Shown here one piece after another: positions 11,501 to 24,161 of a stretch of 64,000 nt of DNA (within the stretch, counting starts at the first letter, position 1; every line of letters starts with the position of its first letter). Below the pieces are notes generated by a model. The model did no database searches, was not told where the DNA came from, and worked only from the letters and a program-made list of their open reading frames with translations. The translations under genes were made by a program, and so were the position numbers. This DNA comes from Cruorifilaria tuberocauda (taxonomy: Eukaryota; Nematoda; Chromadorea; Rhabditida; Onchocercidae). Where the stretch lies: the NCBI GenBank assembly GCA_013365365.1, contig JABVXU010000038.1, forward strand, positions 62,001-126,000, in the 5' to 3' direction.

Positions 11501-14500
11501 TAAAAGGTATTTAATAGTTATAGAAGAGTGTTAAGAGTAAAGAATGAGGGAGCAAAGGTTATGTCATTGATCAGAAAACTAAGGATGCATTGGCCTATCA
11601 TTACTCCTAATGGGATGGAATAGATAAATTGAATATAAGCCTCTTCTTCCATATCCCATCTGTTCATTTTGTTTTAGTGAGCTAAAGGTCAAAATAGATT
11701 CGAATGGATCATTTTGTTGATAATTTCCTATATCACAAAATGGTACCAAGCAGAGATCGTCGGTGCAACGTTGCTGTGTAATATTTGTATACGGTCAGTG
11801 TCCATTAAGTCAATAAATAAATATTTTTTTTTTGGAATCATTTGAAAGCAGAAAAAGCCGACAATATATCAAGTAAATAAATAGATGAACAAAAAATTGA
11901 AGAAAGAGAGAGAAAAAGAATATCCGATACTGAATGATTAATATCATTATGGTATCAAATTTATTGATCAAATTTACTCGAGATCAATGATTTATGCCTG
12001 ATTAATTGAAAATTTTAAGGCAATATTTACTCAACTTTTTCCAGCTACCTTCAGTTATTTTTTATCATTTCTTTATTTTATTTTAAAATAATACTTATTT
12101 TATATTTTTAGTTTTTATTGGAGAATTGCTTGAAAAGTGTCAGCCAACCAGCAATGGAATAATCATTGATTCTTTCAATTTGTCATGAATAAACTTTTTT
12201 GAAGAGAAGAGATGAACGGGTTGATGAACGGTGAACGAGCAGATGTTACATGTAGAAATAACTAATAAAAATGAATTATTTTAAAAGTTTAATTTAATTT
12301 AAGAATCACAGAAAAGCAACAGATTGATTTCTAATTCCTCCATTCAAATAAGACCATATCAACATATTAAACAGAAATAGGAAGACTTATTGCTTAGTCT
12401 TGAACAAACTCGACGTTTTTAATAAATTAATTGGTTTAGTTAACTGAGGAAGCAGTAGGAATATTTTTCTTTTAATAGAAATTTCCAGCAAAAATTAAGT
12501 TTTTGGTGAACTATACGTAAGATAATTGAAAACAAATATACTGTATTTCTCAACTTTTCATACGGACATTAAGCGAATCTCTTTAGCCTTAGAATAATAA
12601 GCTCTGCTTGGAACTCTCAAAGCAAAATAATTGCTAATTTTTCAATAAATGAGAATAAAATCCCTTTCTGTACAATAATGCTGGATAAGCGGCTAACAAT
12701 TATCCGTTTTAATCGGAATAAAATGACGCAATGAGAGTGGACATCAGCTGTATGACCGATGGCCGATGACATTGGTGGACAGATGTGTTCTGAATTGATG
12801 AAATGAAAGGGAAAAGTGTACAATTAAGCGAGTTTTTGTTGACGGAAGGAATAATAGAATTTATGCAAGAAAGGAAAAAATCTGTTCGTCTTGTTTTTTA
12901 GACTTGAGAATCCCAAAAAACTTTCTTGATAAATTTTGAACAAAAAGTCCTTCAGGGAAATAGTGTGTGCAACAGAAATTTGTAAGTATCCAGAATTTCA
13001 GTTCTCGATTTCAAAACTAGATTTTGAATAAGGAGTCAGAATCAAACTCAATTAAATACTCTTTCTAAAGAATGGTGAAAATTTTTTACTATTTTCTAAT
13101 CAAAAATTTGAATAACTAATGTCTTACTCATTAAATGTCAAATAAAATAAACTATCAAATATCACTGCGACGACGAAATTTTTGAAATAGTTTTAACTAG
13201 AATGTACAATGATAAATATTATTTTTTAAATTCACTATCAATATTTACATCTAAAAAATTTTTATAAATTTTAAAAGTAGCCATATTTTTGTTCACTTTA
13301 TCTAAAAAGATGTATTAAATAAAAAAATGAGTGATTAAGCAAATTTTCGAAACGAAAAAGTGTGAAGATAAAAATAAATAGCTAACTTAAATAGCTAACT
13401 ATAAACCTGGAAAATTAATGCCAAAGAGAGAAATCGTTTTTCAGTCATTTTCTATTTTTAAAGGCATCATCCATTTGTTGCGGAAGACGAAAAAATATAG
13501 AGTCACAGAAAAATTATAACGGTGAAATTCATTTTTTGCTGCTATCTGAAGGGTTTGTATTAAATGTACATTTTTCAATAACTAATTATACATTTTATAA
13601 TTATATAACAATTATACAATTAAACAATAACTCTATACCGTTATGAAAAAGATATGCAATATTTATAAATGAATTTTTAATAAAATTTTAAATCTTCAGA
13701 CGATGTAATTATATTAGAAATGCTAAGGTATGAAGTTGAATATAAAATAGAAGAAGGAGCTATCATGCACGTCTTCCAATCATATTGATCATTAATGCCT
13801 AAAATAAACATTTCATGCACTTCAAACAGTAGATTTTACGAGAACTGTACAATAAACGTGAGCAATGACTTTTAAAAGCGCTGCTTTTATTGCGGGTTAT
13901 ATATAGTTGAGAAAAGGAAAAGCTAATTCCAGTTGAAAACATAATATAACCAGGCCTCAACGATATCGTATCTTACAATTACTCTTTTTTTGATTGAAAT
14001 ATTTCGTGTGAAATGTAATATATTTTGCCGATATTATTAGATGGCAGTACAGAATTGAAAGGTATTAAATTGAACGAATTTTTAAAAGTTAGTTTAAATC
14101 AATCCAATAAAACTTAAACTTTTGTGCTGCAGATGATTTAAAAATTTTTATTCGACTCAAATGCGAAAATGAATGCAACTTTAGGGAATTAATCACGTTT
14201 GAAAAAATATTTCAAAAGTTAAAACTTTTAAAAAGTTCCAGCATAATTTATTTATGAAGCTTCAAAAATCTTTGCGGCACGAAAAGCAAATAATGATAGC
14301 TCATATACTTTGCGAAATTTTTGCAATGATCAACAAAAATATTCAGTCTGTATCGCTGGTTTTCTCTTTATTATAGGTTAATTAATTGATCTGTTTTGAG
14401 GTAAAAATGAAATAATATGTCTGAAGAAATTTGCGTTATTATGAAATTTGGTTGGATGATTGTACTAAATATTTAAACCAAAATAATGCCTTTGAATGAA

Positions 14501-14621
14501 TTCAACAAAAATAGAAAAGTTGGAAGTTTTTATTTTCTAATTTCAAAAAAATTGAGCGCTCACCTCCAATACGTCATTTGAAAAGGTTTTAGAAAAATAA
14601 TGAACTATGGCATGGTGTAAT

Positions 14622-14673
<52 letters not shown>

Positions 14674-17600
14674 TGCATACATACATACATAGATACATAT
14701 ACATACATGCATACACACAGACGATCGTTTTATTGCTTAAGAAACGCGAAACGTATAGCTAACGCCATACATGCAAAGTGCTACCATAAAATTGTATTAT
14801 GTCTATGTATTATTCTTGTGATGGAGCGATAAGGATTAGTTTCAAGTTGATTTATAAAGATAAATGATAAATATAAAATAATGTTTGTCAGAGAGTAGCA
14901 TCCTTATGGGATATTTCATTTAGATTAAAGGCTAAAAAGATTGGGAAGCTGGACAATGAGAATACCTGACAGCTTCTCTAATCATAGGAAAAGGTGGATC
15001 GTGACAACATGAATCGATAGGGGTGATGACAACTGGAAGAGAATCTTAGAGGAGAGCAAATTTAATTTAAGCTTAAACTGAAATTCTACAAATGCACAAA
15101 AAATGAGGTTGAAATAAATGGCTTAATGTGAGTGATATAGTTCTAAAAGGTATAGCAGAATTAATATTTTGCTGTCAATGGAAGCATCGAAATTGATGTG
15201 CAGTCACAGCAAAAGCTGGAAAATGAATGAGCGAATAATAAAGGGATATTTCGAAACTGATTTTAATTATAATTTTATTTCATCGGAAAGTTTAACAGCT
15301 TGTTAGAAATCAAAAAGTGAAAAACATGACACTGATGAGAAGAGAAGTGGACAAATGAACTTTTGTCCAGCATTGGGATGCAATTTCATCAAGAACTTCT
15401 AAATGAATAAGTGATGAACATAAGAAGATATGAAGTTTGTGCTAGTTTTATCGAATTCGATGAGAAATGAAATCTTACATTAGTGAAGTTCAAATTGTCT
15501 TGGAATTTGCATAGAGTGCAAAAGGCATAGACACGTGCAAAATGGAAATACCTAAAAGAGGAGAGAGACAAACATGTATGTGACACAAATAACAGTAAAA
15601 GAAATATAGTGCAAATCTTTGGTATGATGACCTATATATATCTAAACTGGCATCTATTGATATGGTCAGAAAATCCCTTTAAAATGGCCAGTAGATCAGT
15701 TTTAGAGGAATGGAAATGAAAAAGAAATCGCTTCAGAATGAATCCGAGAAATCTCAGCTAAATTTGTTTAGGGAGACGGTTGAGCCCAAATTCTAGAATA
15801 AAAATTAATTAAAAAAATGAATTTTTGAATTTGAAATCGAAAATTGAATAAATTTGTGCTTCACACAGATCTTTTGCAAACACAAAATTTTCATCCGTGA
15901 AACTAAGTGAACAGTTATTCGTTATGCTACATTGTTAACATTTTCATTCGTGTATTCTTTGATGGAAAAGAACGGATTATTTGGTGCTTGACAATTCAGT
16001 GGTTTCGAGTAATTGAAAATTGCTTCAAAATTTTCATTTGATCGCAAATTATAATTAGTTTCAAACTAGAATTAAAACAAATTTTCTGACTTAGCAATTG
16101 AATTAATGTTTTATTTAGTACTGCAAAACTAAAGAGAGAGAGAAAGCGGAATATGATTTTTTAATTCTTATATTTTCGCATTATGATAATTCAAAATAAA
16201 AAGTCCAAAATTTTCACAATCTTGAAAATGCAATAATAAAGACGTGGTATTTAGGTTGAGGAAAATTAAACGTTAAAAAGATATGTATGCAAAATGCTTC
16301 AAAGTTCGTCACAAATGCAAAAGGATAAGCTAAAATGTAATGAAATTTCCTGCCCAATTTTTTAAGAAATTTTGTTAGAAAACTAAAGCAAAAGTATTAT
16401 TATTAGAAAGTTTTACAAGTAATAAGCTGAAGAGAAAAAGAAAAACAATTTGAAAAAAGTTTCTTTTGTAAATGCAAAATAGAAAAGTGTTCATGATACG
16501 AGAAATTTCTTTTATTCGAATCTAATACAATAAGATAGTAACAAAATGAAATCTTATGTAGACTGACAAAATTAAGAAAATAATATTCAAAATAGTCGTA
16601 AAAATTATTAAATTGCCTGAAATAACTTTTAAAAATTTATTCATTTATTGTAAATTTCTTGATCACATGCCTTGATGACAGACATATTGATACAAAAAAC
16701 TGGTTTGTGCTGAAAATTCGCATGGTAACATCCTAAAGTACTTTTATTGAAAACAATCAAGGTGCAACTTAGGTACAATGTTTTGTCCATAATTAAAATT
16801 ATATTACATCATTATCATATTCACACTTTTAAAATTCTTTAATATGACTATCATTATTTGCTATCTTCTTTGAATCAAAGTTTTTAATTAGGGGCACTAT
16901 TTTGTCATCATCAAACTACTATCAGCAACATTTCTATTCAGATTATTATTTTATTCCTATTTTCCTCTTCTAAGTGATTTATAAGAGTGTTCAAAGAAAA
17001 TATAATTAATATCTTGTGACCTTTAATTGCTGTTATGATTAATCTGTTGTAAATATCTAAAGTCATCTAAAATATCTTTAGTAATGTTATCATTATTACT
17101 GTTTCTTAGATTGAGATTATTATCAAAATAATTTCCGTCCGTTATCATTCACGTATCATTGTGATCCTCCCAAAGTTATTTAATTTCACATTTATTTCTA
17201 ATTAATACTGTTCACATTAGCAATTAAGATCGATATTAGTGCAACAACAGAATGCCATGTTTTCAAATATTCAAGAATCCAGCGGCGTTCCAGCACTTTG
17301 AACTTAATCAGAAGTGGAAATTAAAAAAAATGAATGTAGTTAGAATACGCAATCATCCCTTTACTTTTATCGATTCAATCATGAAAATGAAAATGGTTTT
17401 TTCAGCAAATCCAAAATCTTTTATGAATTTTTGAAATAATTACAGCTATATATTGAATAACAGGTGCATTCAAATGATATCGCATTCTTCTGCAAAGATA
17501 AAAAAGATCTCGAAATCTCGATCTCGATTGGTCTCAAAACAAGGATAAGAAAATTTAACAATTCAGCAACCTGGAGAGAATTTTATTGATCCTCAGTCAA

Positions 17601-20204
17601 GAATTATAAGTTAAAACCAATTTTGAAAGCAGTTATTTTATGTATTTCAAAAGGAAACAGTTTGTTAACTATATTTAATTCAATAATAACAAGCCTGAAT
17701 AGAGAATCTTTTCTTATGAATTTGAACTGGAGGCATTTTCCTTTTTAGTGCACCAAATGCAAAAAAATTTTATGAGAAAATTTTTTAAAGTAACTTGTAA
17801 TATTGATTGATTAGCATTTTCTGAAATAATTGATTCATATCATCTTTTGTCGTGAACGTACACGTAGAGAGACATAAAAGCATCTTTAGTTGCCCCTTTC
17901 GTCATTTTCCAATAGCTCTTTCAATTGCTTCTTCATTTGCGGTCGTTCCTTAAAACGCATTTATGAGCTTCGACGTATCTTGCAATAAGCGCTCTTGAAT
18001 TTTTTCTACGAAATTCCATCTGAACACCTCAAAGCATTATGGGAATGATAATATGATAATATCGAAAGCTTGTCTTCTACCACTCAATCCGTACCTACCT
18101 TCAAATCTGCATTTAACATGTTCTCATAAGTGTCAAGGATTTATAACTGATAGGAAACAATTCAAATGATTAACAATTGCGAAGAATGTGGATTAAAAAA
18201 CTGAGAACTGAATTTATCATTTTTCAATCAGTTCTTGAAAACTTTTAAACAATTGTAAAAAGTTCGGGAGTGAGAATCTTGAAATAATTGTAATTATCAA
18301 AATCGAAAATAAATTGTATAGTTTCAGACCGTCAACTTTGGCAATATTTATTACTGATTGCAAATCTCCTCAGTTTTCTTCATCACTTTTAAAAAATTTG
18401 TAACATTTTTTATGCAATATTTTCGTTTTAGGCTTTCGTCTTCAATTTAGCTAATTGAGCATTCGACGTTTTAAAATAGTTTAATTAAGGAAAACGAGGC
18501 GGAATTGAGAACTTTTCAGTAATAAAATGTAGAACAGTTGAAGAGGACTATTCAAAGTGATAGTTCCTTCAAATGTTTCATTCCTTCATTTCACGCATTT
18601 CTGAAGAGTTTAAAATCCTTTGTTTACTCATTGTTAGTTGGATAGGATTTTCAAGGCATAAAAGGATAAAGGATTTGAGGAATTGAGAAGAGACGGTAAG
18701 ATAAAATGTTCTTTTTCTTCTCTCATTTCTCTTTCTCATTAATATTAATATCAACAACGGTGTCATCAATATTTTTTTGTTTCGCTGAAGTTATTTCTTT
18801 GCTATGCAAAAAAATTTAATTCAGAAAGTCTCCAAAATTCTTAGCCAATCATATATTCATTTCATATTTAATTTCATTAAAAAATTTTTAAATATCCAAT
18901 TTTACTATTCATCATTTTCTTGTGCAAACGAAAAAAGTAACATAAATTGATTAGCACAACTTTTTATTGAAAAGGCTTAGTTACGGTTAATTGAAATAGC
19001 ATCTTTGCAACATAACTTAGCCCTAAAACATTATTTTGCTTTAAATATTAGATTCGTTCCATCTATTAATTAACGGGAATTCCTGCAGGAGAAGATTGAA
19101 TGAATTCGATCACTCATTAGATATTTACTAACTTCAAAGTACCTTAACAGTGTTTTTTTTTTAGTGCTGGACGATTTCTTCATTTAAAAAAGGACTTTCT
19201 ATGGTCCATTTTTCCAACAATAACTAAAAATTAAACTGTTGGAGAAAATATAGTTTTCGCTTAGATAGTGTTTGTAAATTTTGTGCAAAATTTGTAATAC
19301 TCAACATTCTTCATATTTCGTGTTCTTCGCTGGTTTAGATTCCTGACCAATTAACTTATTGAATTTTTTTATTTGATTAATTCATAAAAACAATTTATGA
19401 TGATCAAAATAAAATTGCTAGTATAATTCACAGATATCATTTTAGCTACTTAATACGAAAGGTCAACCACAATTAATTTTTATGAAGTAAAGATCTCGAC
19501 TATTTTGTGTGACTTACTTCTCCTTCGTTTCGTACTCGAAGGCTTCTTATTTTTGAATTGTTTTGATTTGATTTTTAAATCCATTTCAATTCATTTTCCA
19601 TATATCTATTACAAGCTAAAAGCTATCGAAGGATTTATTTTTTTATTCAAAATGGCATTATCGGAGTTGATAACAAGTACACGAATTAGAAGAACGAAAA
19701 TTTGATTCCATTTTTATCGAGGGCAGTATCTCACAAACAGAAAAAATTTCTTCTAATCGATCATCAAAAATTTTCTATTTCTTGTACTTTTTGTACGGAA
19801 TTAAAGAATTCAAACATTGTTGTAATTTTTCATCAGAAAAAAATAATAAAATTTCTGGATCTTCACTGCGAATATTCATTAAAAACTAGAAATCCCGATC
19901 GAATGTCCATATACTACTTACCATAAATTTGCTAATTTTCTTGTAATACGAACTTCTGAATCTCATTAATATTTCCTTTACTACCAAAGGCAAATTAATT
20001 ATTCGATTATTTACTTAAGTGAATTTCCTCTGTAGCTGAATTCATTCGCTGTTTTTTGCTGAAATTGGCGCATATTTTGATGATATTGTTATTTATTATT
20101 TATTCAATGTGTAAGAACGATCTTTGAGAAAATCAACGATAAATTGTAAGCTTTTTATTGTCAAAAAACATTAGCTTTATTCATTCATAATATTCATTCA
20201 AATT
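8600..20204. other. gene-poor region of about 11.5 kb
   Basis: No open stretch here has both coding character and usable splice sites; the few open frames of 60-95 codons (8936-9145, 9957-10244, 12617-12823, 17252-17434, 18578-18769, 19505-19926) are compositionally random. A short run near 17880-18040 reads on the minus strand like broken coding sequence but is cut by stops. The region holds one AC microsatellite. Distant regulatory DNA, unrecognised non-coding genes or upstream exons of the LURAP-like gene cannot be excluded. Confidence 0.5.
14622..14717. repeat. (AC)n microsatellite followed by (ATAC)n-like repeats
   Basis: About 24 AC units run uninterrupted from roughly 14632 to 14668, then pass into imperfect CATA/CATAGATA repeats to about 14717. 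It lies in the gene-poor region, with no gene nearby. Confidence 0.9.
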
Positions 20205-20230
20205 TGATGCAATTTCAGACACATTGAATC

Positions 20231-22723
20231 ATGTATCTTTCATTAAACCTGTTTATCATTTCGCTGTTAACACAAATTACCGGGAGTCAGTTGAACTCTG
20301 AAACATACCCAGATCCACGAATTGATCCATTCCGTTGCAAAATTCTGACTATTGGGCCGGCATGTGACCCAAGTGAATTACTTACATTTAACGAGAAGGA
20401 AACACTTATTAAACGAATCAAACAGGTGCATTTTATTCCTTTGCAAATCCTTGTCGACCTTCGATCAGCGTCGAATGGTTATTCGAGATTTGCAGCGTTA
20501 GAATGACCTGAGAAATTGACAATGAAAAAAAACTTTGTGATTTAAAAAAATTCTTATAACGAAAAAGTTTATTAAAAAATTTTCTCAGACAATTTTTTAA
20601 TAAATTTTGAATAGGAGACGAAAAGTCTATGGAATTACAAAAGAAGAAGTGTTCAAACTTCGATTATTTTCATTTCTTTCTAGCTCATGATGTATGCAGC
20701 GACAGTTCCAAATTCATCGCCGTCATTTCAGTTATTTCCCTACCGAACGCTCCAATTAATATAGAAGAATTCACTAATAATCTCAAAATTCGATATCAAC
20801 GTTATCAGGTATGACTTTTTGTTCGAAATGAATTGCTGACTGACCTGTGAAATGATTTCCAAAATTTCGGAGATTGAATTTAAATCACTTATTCTAGAAG
20901 TCAAATGTGCAAAATATTAAAAGTTTGGTCATTTTTATTCTATCTTGTGTTTATTCTATTTTCGTGGTCAGCATCATGGTAAAAACTAGTAAATTCTTTC
21001 ATCCTTGAAAAAATGATCTGACAACTTAGGATGCGAACTTATGCGATTTAATGGTATTGATTGTGAATGCAAACAGCGATCGACAGATATTTACGGCAGC
21101 TGATAAAGATGCGAAATTAACGAAAGATGTTTTAAAAAGTGCATTTGAACAGAACATTAATCATTTCAGAGTATGTTTTCGAAGAAAAAAATTGAACAGC
21201 AAACAATTTAATCGGACGCCTTTTCAAAGTTAATGCAATGGTCCATGCTTTAGACCAATAATTACGCAATTGGCCTTCAAGGCATGGCTGAATTTATTAC
21301 CGCATATTATCGTAATGCGCAATTATCTCAATCTGATACTCCATTAACAGCATTTCTACCAGATCCCATATCTTCCAAGAAGTAAGAGTATTTCTATTGC
21401 TCGTAATCAGTATTAAATGAAAAACTTTCATTTAAAATTCGGTATGACCATTCGGAATATACAATTTATATTTAGTTTATATTTTTTCGGCTATCTTCTA
21501 TGACCATAACAAGACTGAGAGACTTCTATTGTATTCAAGCGGAATCGAACTGCCGGTTTTCAGTATCAGACAGATGTGATAACCGTTACACTTGAGTAGT
21601 ACTTCAAATCAAACTTATTACGACAGATTTGATAATATACAATAACAACAATTGTAATTATCAATTTGACAAAATTAAAGAAAGTTAAGACTCTTAACTG
21701 ACAATATTAAAAAGATTTTCACGAAAATATCAATAAGACAAAGGAAAAGGGAGACCATGTCATTCTTTCGTCAACCACCTTGAAACAGATCCTTAGCAAT
21801 GTTTCTGGTGCTCAGGATCTTCTTTAGTCTGGCAGAGGCATGGTACAGTTCATACATTACAATAAAGGAATTCATAATTCTTCGGTTTTCTTGCGATTTC
21901 GGCGAAAGTAGTGAAGGATCACTGCAATTAGTGATGTTCGGGAAGCATCGACTATTCACATACATTGATTTCTGTCACACTTCTTGTTTTTGACTCCAGG
22001 CATTTCAAACTTAGTAAAAGCGATCAGCTCTGGATTAATATTCTAACACAGGTCTTTTAAGAGCTTAAATGATAAAAATTGGAGAGATATTACAATATCT
22101 TCTGTTTGCAACGCTGATAATATAAAATGAACATGCTCGTAGCACATAAAATTTGTATAATACTATATTAACTTTAGATCATACATGATTTTTATTTGAA
22201 AAATCGTTTCCTATTGCTACATTTTTAAAATATTTGTTTTTAACGAGCTATCATTTCTTTTATTGTCATAAATAAAACGGCCATTAAAATAATTTTCCAT
22301 CCCTCAGGCAGTAGCACAGTGTGGCAGTAATCGCGATAAGATGGTTAAATGTGTGCAAGCAGTTGTTGAAGGTTTGTTCAAAGTAATTTTATTAGTATAA
22401 ATTTATGGAATTTCTGGATCAGTCTGCATAGAGAAGGTATGAAACTGACAAAACAATTTATTTAGTAATGGAGCAGATACCTTTAAGAATTCAAAATATA
22501 TGTTCTAGAATTAAGTCAGTAATCAAAATACCATAAAAACTGGAAAAAATTAAAAAAGTAAAACAAACAAGAAATTGTAATCTCTATGACTTATATGGTG
22601 CAACCAGTTATATTGTAGTCTTTATTCTCAAATTGCGAATTTCCAGAAGCAATGTTACTGTCACTGCGTCTTATATCCGACCAACGTTATTTGACAATTG
22701 AGGAAAGGAAGCAGTCAATGTAG
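20231..22723 (+). CDS. secreted MOLO1 (modulator of levamisole receptor-1 family) domain protein
   Basis: Proposed exons: 20231-20425, 20684-20808, 21030-21170, 21254-21381, 22000-22051, 22308-22371 and 22647-22723 (TAG). The start ATG lies 12 bases after a TTTCAG acceptor (20218), a likely trans-splice site. Residues 1-19 form a signal peptide. The mature N-terminus has the family pattern YPDPRIDPFRC followed by CDPSELL. Later come HDVCSDSSKFIAVISV and NNYAIGLQGMAEFITAYY, typical of the MOLO1/TPM-like fold. In C. elegans the founding member MOLO-1 is a membrane-anchored auxiliary subunit of levamisole-sensitive acetylcholine receptors. This protein has no C-terminal membrane segment, so it is probably soluble and secreted, and receptor binding is inference. 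Exons 2-7 join in phase. Exon 1 ends in phase 0 while the good acceptor at 20684 needs phase 1, so that junction is unresolved. Confidence 0.75.
21528..21605 (-). pseudogene. tRNA-like relic with A and B boxes
   Basis: Read on the minus strand, GTGTAACGGTTATCAC resembles a D-arm/A box and CAGTTCGATTCC (complement of 21543-21554) resembles a T-arm/B box, at tRNA-like spacing. The anticodon and acceptor stems pair poorly and no convincing anticodon loop forms. It is best read as a tRNA pseudogene or the head of a tRNA-derived SINE. It lies in intron 4 of the MOLO1-like gene, antisense to it. Confidence 0.45.
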
Positions 22724-24161
22724 AATGATCCGGGAAATCGATCGAGAATATAGCATAAGGAAGAATTCATCGATCAACTCTACCAGAAATATTTGACAAT
22801 AATTAGAAGCAAAGCTAATTTGAGGTGTCTTACTGCATCAGGAGCTGATCGCATATTCTCCGCTATACATCGAAATTAGTTATAATTCAATTCTACAAGG
22901 CAAAAATTTTTACCCAATCATTAGATATCGAGCACGACATGCTATAAAACTTCGTTAGGTTTTGAAACTAAAAGTAAGCTTCATTTTAATTTACCTAATA
23001 ACTGTCGAACTCTCAAATAATTTCTCTTAACTTCATATAACTGAATTTTATAAATCTTAGAGTTTCACATTAATCCACTCAATAATTTTTAAATTTCATA
23101 TTCATTTTTTATAAGCGATTTACCATTTAAAATCCTTAGCACTATACTACTAAGTTATATAAATCTCCGACGAAGTGCAAACACCGATTTACCAACTTCG
23201 AAGTAGGAAAATTACCGATGCTAATCATGAGTGAATTGTTTGAATCGGTTTACCAGCTTTTACCAAGTTATTTAAAAATCTTTTCAAAAGAACAAGGTAT
23301 TTTAAAAAAATGTGCAAGATTCATTATAATATAAAGAGTAACACTCAAAACATTCGAACCATGCGTTCCTTCACCTTTCCCTTTCAATTTTTAACCGGTG
23401 AAACATGAGAAGTACAAATATATCATTCCTTTATTTTGCGAAATTAATAAAAAAGGAAAATACACCTATATTCTTTGCAACAGTCAATATATAACATAAG
23501 CATACACAATTCGATAAAAAAAGAGTAAGAGTTGCAATATTACTTCATGTTGATGATATGTCCATCCTTTCATTTTTCTCATTTCTTCCATATGGTAACG
23601 CAGTGACAGCTTTCATTATCATCTAATAAATAAGATTTCTCATTTGTGGCATTCAAAATATCATTATACAGAAACATATAATAAATATTGAATACAATAT
23701 ATCAATTCCCATGCTTAAACCGATGGGTTCAAGGAAAGAAAAAAGGCATAAGGCTTAGAAATAATTGAAAATTTAAAACATGAATGAAAAAGACCGGAAT
23801 GCTTGACAATATACGATAAATAGAACCAAGAAAACATAAATTATAAAAATAATATATCCATAAATGAGAATTTTTCTATTATAAGGTAATTATCAAGAAT
23901 TAATAGTAAAGTAGATAATCTGAGAGAATACGAAACTATTCGATAAGGTACTAGTTCGAGGAATTTGATTATGATAATACTATACCGTCACAAATCTTTC
24001 TCCTGAATAAAAAAACACAAAAATTATTTCTTCTAAATTTTAAGATTCATGAAATGTGCATTTTAACTTAAACTTAAATTTGAAAAAGGATTTTCACATG
24101 AAAAGCCAACATATTCTCCTTCCTTCATTTCTTCACTTTCATAATTTTTACTAAAATCATT
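22724..24161. other. intergenic region between convergent genes
   Basis: About 1.4 kb between the stop of the MOLO1-like gene (plus) and the stop of the aldo-keto reductase gene (minus). AT-rich with no credible open frame; it should contain both 3' UTRs. I did not recognise a repeat or an RNA gene. Confidence 0.6.

Noticed and set aside
14622..14717. CRISPR or satellite array
   Set aside because: It is a simple dinucleotide microsatellite; no regularly spaced repeats exist and the genome is eukaryotic.
17880..18040. Coding-like run on the minus strand (EFRRKNSRALIARYVEA)
   Set aside because: Interrupted by stops within 40 codons, no splice sites and no family match; at most an old pseudogene scrap.
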